Positions 62,031 to 64,000 of a stretch of 64,000 bases of DNA are shown one piece after another. Both the position numbers and the translations under genes were made by a program. The notes under the pieces were generated by a model, which saw nothing but the letters and a program-made list of their open reading frames with translations, was not told the DNA's origin and did no database searches. Position 1 is the first letter of the stretch. Each line of letters starts with the position of its first letter. The stretch comes from Alphaproteobacteria bacterium (lineage in GTDB: Bacteria > Pseudomonadota > Alphaproteobacteria > Micropepsales > Micropepsaceae): the NCBI GenBank assembly GCA_017983635.1, contig JAGOBA010000011.1, forward strand, positions 62,001-126,000. The letters run 5' to 3'.

Positions 62031-63844
62031 CCGCTTGCCGACTTACCGCCAAGCCAGGACGGTCGCTTGAAATTGTCGAAGAGCTCAATCGGCACGTTGA
62101 GGCGACGCATGATCACGTATTGCTGCATGATTGAGAGCACGTTGTTCACGGTCCAATAGATCACGAGGCCGGCCGCGAACTGTCCCATCATGTAGGTGAA
62201 CATGATCGGCATGTAGGACATCACTTGCTGTTGGATGGGATCGCCGGCCGGCGGGCTCATCTTCATTTGGATCCACATGGTGATGCCCATCAGGATCGGC
62301 CAAACGCCGATGTGGAGCCAGGTGGGCACGACAAACGGCAACAGGCCGAACAGGTTGATGAACGAGGTCGGATCGCCGGCGGCCAGGTCCTGGATCCAGC
62401 CGAAGAACGGCGCATGGCGCATTTCGATGGTGACGAACAGCACCTTGTAGAGCGAAAAGAAGATCGGGATCTGCAGCAGGATCGGCAGGCAGCCCATCAT
62501 CGGGTTGATCTTTTCGCGCTGGAACAGAGCGAGCTGCTCTTGCTGCAGCTTCATGCGGTCGTCTTTGTAGCGTTCCTGAATTTCCTTAATCTGCGGCTGC
62601 ACCTTCTTCATCTTGGTCATCGACTCGTAAGAGCGATTGGCCAGAGGGAAGAATAGGATCTTGAGCGCGATGGTAAGCAGGATGATCGCGACACCGAAGT
62701 TACCGGTGAGCTTGTTGAACCAGTCGAGCGCCTTGAAGATCCAATAGGTGAAGAACGAGAACCAGCCCCAATCGATGGTCATGTCGAAACGCTGGATGCC
62801 GAGCGCGCGTTGATAATCCTCGATCACCGAAACGACCTTGGCGCCGGCAAAGATGTGATGGGTGACGGTGGTGCTGGTGTTGGCCGCGACATTTCGGGCG
62901 CCCAGCAGGTAGTCGGCACGGAACAGTTCACTGGTGCCGGCCACCGCGCGCGAGAAGCGTCCGGTGAATTGCTCGTTCTGCGGCGGGATCAGCGTTGCGA
63001 TCCAATACATGTCGGTGAGACCAAGCCAGCCACCTGTGCTGTCGAGCTTCAGTTCGCCGGTCTCGTAGTCGCGGACCTCAGAATAGGTCGTCTTGTCCTG
63101 TAAGCGGCCTTGCAACACGCCGAGCAGGCCTTCGTGGATCAGCCAGTTCGTCGTGTGCTTGGGTTCGCCGTCGCGGGTGACCACGGCGTAGGGGTAGAGC
63201 GTGACCGCCGCGCCGGAGGTGTTCTCGACCTTGTCGGTGATCGTGAACATGTAGTTCGCGTCGATGGCGACGGTACGCGTGAATTTTAGACCTTGCCCGT
63301 TGTCCCAGGTGAGCGTGACCGGTGCCGTCGGGGTCAGCTTGTCGCTTGAGGCGGTCCAGACCGTGTTGGCGTCGGGTACGGGCGTTGCCGAGCCGGGCGC
63401 GCGGGTCCAGCCGACTTCGGCGAAGGTCGCGCCGGTCGAGCCTTGCGGCGTGAGGAAGACAATCTCCGGGCTCTTCGGATCGATCGTCTCGCGGTAGTCG
63501 CGCAGGCGCAGGTCGTCGATCACAGCGCCCGTCAGCTTGATCGAACCGTCGACTTTGCCGTTGTCGAAGCGCAGGCGTGCGCCACCGGCTGCAATCACAG
63601 CTTCACGCGGCTGGTTTCCGCCGGCGACCGATGGCGTGCTGGGTGCGCCGGGTGCTGCAGGCGCTCCCGGTGCTCCCGGAACCGGCGCAGTGGTTTGTGT
63701 TTGTTGCTGTTGTTTCGCCGCTTCGATGGCCGCGCGCTGACGCGCTTGCTGGGGGCCCAGAACGAAGAACTGCCAGGCGATCAGAATGACCGCGCACAGG
63801 ATCATCGCCAGGATGAGGCCGCCGTTGTCTTGTGGTTTGTTCAT
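62027..63844 (-). CDS. yidC: Membrane protein insertase YidC
   Basis: A 605-residue Oxa1-family insertase. Residues 6-28 form the first helix, residues about 60-365 the periplasmic beta-sandwich domain after a Pro/Ala-rich linker, and the C-terminal 240 residues hold five helices of the conserved core ([39 protein letters not shown]). It inserts proteins with or without SecYEG. It is coupled to yidD on one side and engB on the other by ATGA overlaps, in the standard alphaproteobacterial rnpA-yidD-yidC-engB order. Confidence 0.95.
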   Translation of the reverse strand: MNKPQDNGGLILAMILCAVILIAWQFFVLGPQQARQRAAIEAAKQQQQTQTTAPVPGAPGAPAAPGAPSTPSVAGGNQPREAVIAAGGARLRFDNGKVDGSIKLTGAVIDDLRLRDYRETIDPKSPEIVFLTPQGSTGATFAEVGWTRAPGSATPVPDANTVWTASSDKLTPTAPVTLTWDNGQGLKFTRTVAIDANYMFTITDKVENTSGAAVTLYPYAVVTRDGEPKHTTNWLIHEGLLGVLQGRLQDKTTYSEVRDYETGELKLDSTGGWLGLTDMYWIATLIPPQNEQFTGRFSRAVAGTSELFRADYLLGARNVAANTSTTVTHHIFAGAKVVSVIEDYQRALGIQRFDMTIDWGWFSFFTYWIFKALDWFNKLTGNFGVAIILLTIALKILFFPLANRSYESMTKMKKVQPQIKEIQERYKDDRMKLQQEQLALFQREKINPMMGCLPILLQIPIFFSLYKVLFVTIEMRHAPFFGWIQDLAAGDPTSFINLFGLLPFVVPTWLHIGVWPILMGITMWIQMKMSPPAGDPIQQQVMSYMPIMFTYMMGQFAAGLVIYWTVNNVLSIMQQYVIMRRLNVPIELFDNFKRPSWLGGKSASG

Positions 63845-63999
63845 CGGCCAATCTCAGCGTGATGGTGGTGCGTGCATTTTTCGGGAACCGGATCGAAGCC
63901 TTCGCTGCCGCCGAGCCACTTCACCGGATGACAGCGCGCGAGGCGGCGCAGCGTGAGCCAGACGCCCTTCACGGCACCGTGCTTTTCAATGGCTTCGAG
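63841..63999 (-). CDS. yidD: Membrane protein insertion efficiency factor YidD, partial
   Basis: The C-terminal 52 codons of YidD; the 5' part is outside the window. The sequence [20 protein letters not shown] and [10 protein letters not shown] gives the family signature (RL.RCHP and G.DPVP). YidD helps YidC-dependent insertion. Its TGA overlaps the yidC ATG (ATGA). The His-rich tail ([10 protein letters not shown]) is a detail of this protein, not a general family feature. Confidence 0.93.
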   Translation of the reverse strand, partial: LEAIEKHGAVKGVWLTLRRLARCHPVKWLGGSEGFDPVPEKCTHHHHAEIGR

Positions 64000-64000
64000 G

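Overview
This 64 kb window is G+C-rich bacterial chromosome from an alphaproteobacterium. The evidence is conserved gene order: cytochrome c-kdsB-pheA, SRP RNA-dnaX-ybaB-recR, def-fmt-truA, a HAD phosphatase coupled to dapD, and argB-engB-yidC-yidD. There is also a complete Caulobacter-style Flp/Tad (cpa) pilus locus. No transposase, integrase, phage, CRISPR, rRNA or tRNA gene was seen. Gene order resembles Hyphomicrobiales and relatives, but the order cannot be fixed from this window alone.

Layout. 0-9.3 kb: the 3' end of a cytochrome P450; a minus-strand operon for an acyl-CoA carboxylase (biotinylated alpha subunit plus carboxyltransferase) with an acyl-CoA dehydrogenase that looks like citronellyl-CoA dehydrogenase; an S9 peptidase; a TesB thioesterase. 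9.6-13.2 kb: a TonB-shaped membrane protein and a large HAMP/coiled-coil sensor-like protein without a visible chemotaxis signalling tip. 13.3-27.9 kb: the Tad pilus locus, with two TadE-type minor pilins (minus strand), TadG, a stand-alone secretin N-domain protein, Flp pilin, CpaA-F, TadB, TadC and the TadD lipoprotein. 28-33 kb: a TAXI solute-binding protein, a membrane protein, an M17 aminopeptidase, a hydroxyacid reductase and a membrane-anchored cytochrome c. 33-41 kb: kdsB, pheA, an AAA/DUF4143 ATPase behind a striking palindrome, nudC, SRP RNA, dnaX, ybaB and recR. 40.1-44.1 kb: a two-gene Hen1-Pnkp RNA repair operon. 44.1-51.3 kb: def, fmt, truA, then dapE-membrane protein-murI, an SDR/monooxygenase pair and a CinA-type amidase. 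51.5-55.7 kb: a PNPOx-like protein and a BigR-type persulfide-response locus (MBL hydrolase, ArsR repressor, TauE exporter), then an MFS transporter. 56.3-64 kb: dapD, a HAD nucleotidase, DUF2336 and double-DUF1036 proteins, argB, engB, yidC and the start of yidD (running off the edge).

Systems. The most distinctive operon is Hen1-Pnkp. Its two proteins carry 5'-kinase, 3'-phosphatase, ligase and 3'-terminal 2'-O-methyltransferase modules, which in studied bacteria repair ribotoxin-cut RNA and protect it from being cut again. The second strong signal is non-coding. At least six intergenic palindromic elements share a core of small GCGCG-type hairpins but carry different outer arms, and four of them sit between convergent genes. 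Other points are a leaderless-looking, palindrome-covered promoter on the DUF4143 ATPase, an SOS-box-like site with no clear gene behind it, and a 25-codon micro-ORF coupled at both ends inside the BigR operon.
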